DNA from: an uncultured Bacilli bacterium
GTDB lineage: Bacteria > Bacillota_I > Bacilli_A > RFN20 > CAG-826
DNA length: 8,062 bases
Direction of reading: 5' to 3'
Assembly (NCBI GenBank): GCA_934133115.1
Contig: CAKPAV010000070.1
Location: 1 to 8,062, forward strand
Numbering within the stretch: the first letter of the stretch is position 1; each line of letters opens with the position of its first letter. Below, in pieces: positions 7,267 through 8,062 of this stretch. The translations under genes and the position numbers were made by a program. The notes beneath the pieces are model-generated. The model saw only the letters and a program-made list of their open reading frames with translations, made no database searches and was not told the DNA's origin.

Positions 7267-8062
7267 CTACCATTTTGTGGGTTCGTTATTAACATAGCGC
7301 CAATAAGAATGTGTATCATCTGTTGGTTCAGACTCAGAATAATAAGACACTTTTGGTATAAAACTATTAACCATATAATTACTATTTAAGTCAATGTCAA
7401 TTTTTGAAAAATCATCAACTGTGCCTTTATAAAATATAGTTTCGAGCATATTACAAAGCGAAAATGCCCCTTTATCAATATAAGTAATGTTTTTATCCAT
7501 AATCACAGTCTTTAGGAATTGGCATTGATAAAAAGCAGAATTATTAATTCTTAATAATGTCGATGGTAATTCTATTAAATCAATGCTTCTACATCCAGAA
7601 AAATCACTTCCATCAAATGCATTACTATCAATGACTGTGACAGGTACATCATCTACATAATCAGGGATTACAACGCTTATTTGACTTTGGTCATATGGAT
7701 ATTGATGTTCAAATTTAGTAATATATGCTTCTTTTTCATCATTATCATTTTTTGTTATAACGTATTCTAATCCGTTATCAAGTTCACCATATGTTGAAGC
7801 TGAATAAATAATTGATGTGTGCATGCTTCTAAGGAAGTTATTAATCCATTTTGAAAAATATTCTGTGCTAGGTGCTTTATCTTTGGAAAATGAACATAAA
7901 ACTTTATGTATGGAAGACGAATCTCTTAAATAAGAATTTTTATCAAATTTTGTATTTACTTTATCAATATATAAAATATTAATATCGCTAAATGAATCGC
8001 GTCCAATTTCTTCTACGTTTTCTGGAAATGTTAAATTTAATTTTTTACAATAATAAAAAGCA
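7267..8062 (-). CDS. 3' part of a BspA-like leucine-rich repeat (LRR_5) protein gene
   Basis: The frame runs without a stop from the right edge (last complete codon 8059-8061) to TAG at 7267-7269, giving 264 residues of a longer protein. The ATG at 7822-7824 is internal: upstream codons continue LRR-like sequence (AFYYCKKLNLTFPENVEEIG, then RDSFSD at the edge). The BspA/LRR_5 pattern 'IP/LP-x-x-V/L-x-x-I-x-x-x-A-F-x-x-C' recurs. One example is VVIPDYVDDVPVTVIDSNAF. Others are IELPSTLLRINNSAFYQCQF and VIMDKNITYIDKGAFSLCNM. The tail, FYKGTVDDFSKI followed by SYYSESEPTDDTHSYWRYV, matches the capping sequence common at the end of Firmicutes BspA-like proteins. Such proteins are usually exported and bind host or cell-surface partners, but the N-terminus is missing, so a signal peptide cannot be judged. 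The visible C-terminus has no membrane anchor or sorting signal. A non-LRR stretch separates the edge repeat from the later ones. Confidence 0.85.
   Translation of the reverse strand, partial: AFYYCKKLNLTFPENVEEIGRDSFSDINILYIDKVNTKFDKNSYLRDSSSIHKVLCSFSKDKAPSTEYFSKWINNFLRSMHTSIIYSASTYGELDNGLEYVITKNDNDEKEAYITKFEHQYPYDQSQISVVIPDYVDDVPVTVIDSNAFDGSDFSGCRSIDLIELPSTLLRINNSAFYQCQFLKTVIMDKNITYIDKGAFSLCNMLETIFYKGTVDDFSKIDIDLNSNYMVNSFIPKVSYYSESEPTDDTHSYWRYVNNEPTKW

Overview
The window looks like the chromosome of an AT-rich, low-GC Gram-positive bacterium, most likely an uncultured member of the Bacilli or a Mollicutes-related gut lineage. The evidence is the strongly A/T-ending codons, a lipobox lipoprotein, AGGAGG-type ribosome binding sites, an MsmK/UgpC-type sugar ATPase and a BspA-like leucine-rich repeat protein. 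Tryptophan is written TGG throughout and no reading frame needs TGA read as an amino acid, so the standard bacterial code fits. The exact taxon cannot be read from this sequence.

Left part (1-5688, + strand): a tightly packed gene run. It opens with the 3' end of a gene whose product ends in a probable lectin-like beta-sandwich. Then comes a complete carbohydrate ABC importer of the CUT1 type: a large lipoprotein that binds the substrate (626 aa), two inner-membrane permeases (MalF-like and MalG-like) and an MsmK/MalK-like ATPase. Gaps between these genes are 17 nt or less, one pair overlaps by 14 nt, and two ribosome binding sites sit on the stop codon of the preceding gene. All five genes are therefore probably one transcript whose promoter lies left of the window. 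The run ends at a hairpin terminator (5703-5729). The lipoprotein would capture a sugar or oligosaccharide outside the cell, the permeases pass it in, and the ATPase drives the cycle. Nothing visible identifies the sugar. The ATPase carries an inserted, probably coiled-coil segment of about 70 residues inside its C-terminal regulatory domain, which is the oddest feature of the transporter.

Right part (5739-8062, - strand): two genes read towards the transporter and share its terminator. The upstream one, cut by the right edge, encodes a BspA-like (LRR_5) leucine-rich repeat protein. Its frame stays open to the end of the window, so the first visible ATG (7824) is not its start. Sixteen bases after its stop begins a 503-aa membrane protein built around two YccF-type repeats, with extra membrane segments at both ends and a long soluble insert. 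The two are probably cotranscribed; their joint function is unknown.

No RNA gene, mobile element, CRISPR array, origin or intergenic stretch longer than 50 nt was found. The most interesting points are the ATPase insertion and the enlarged YccF protein paired with an LRR protein; neither amounts to a demonstrated new system.
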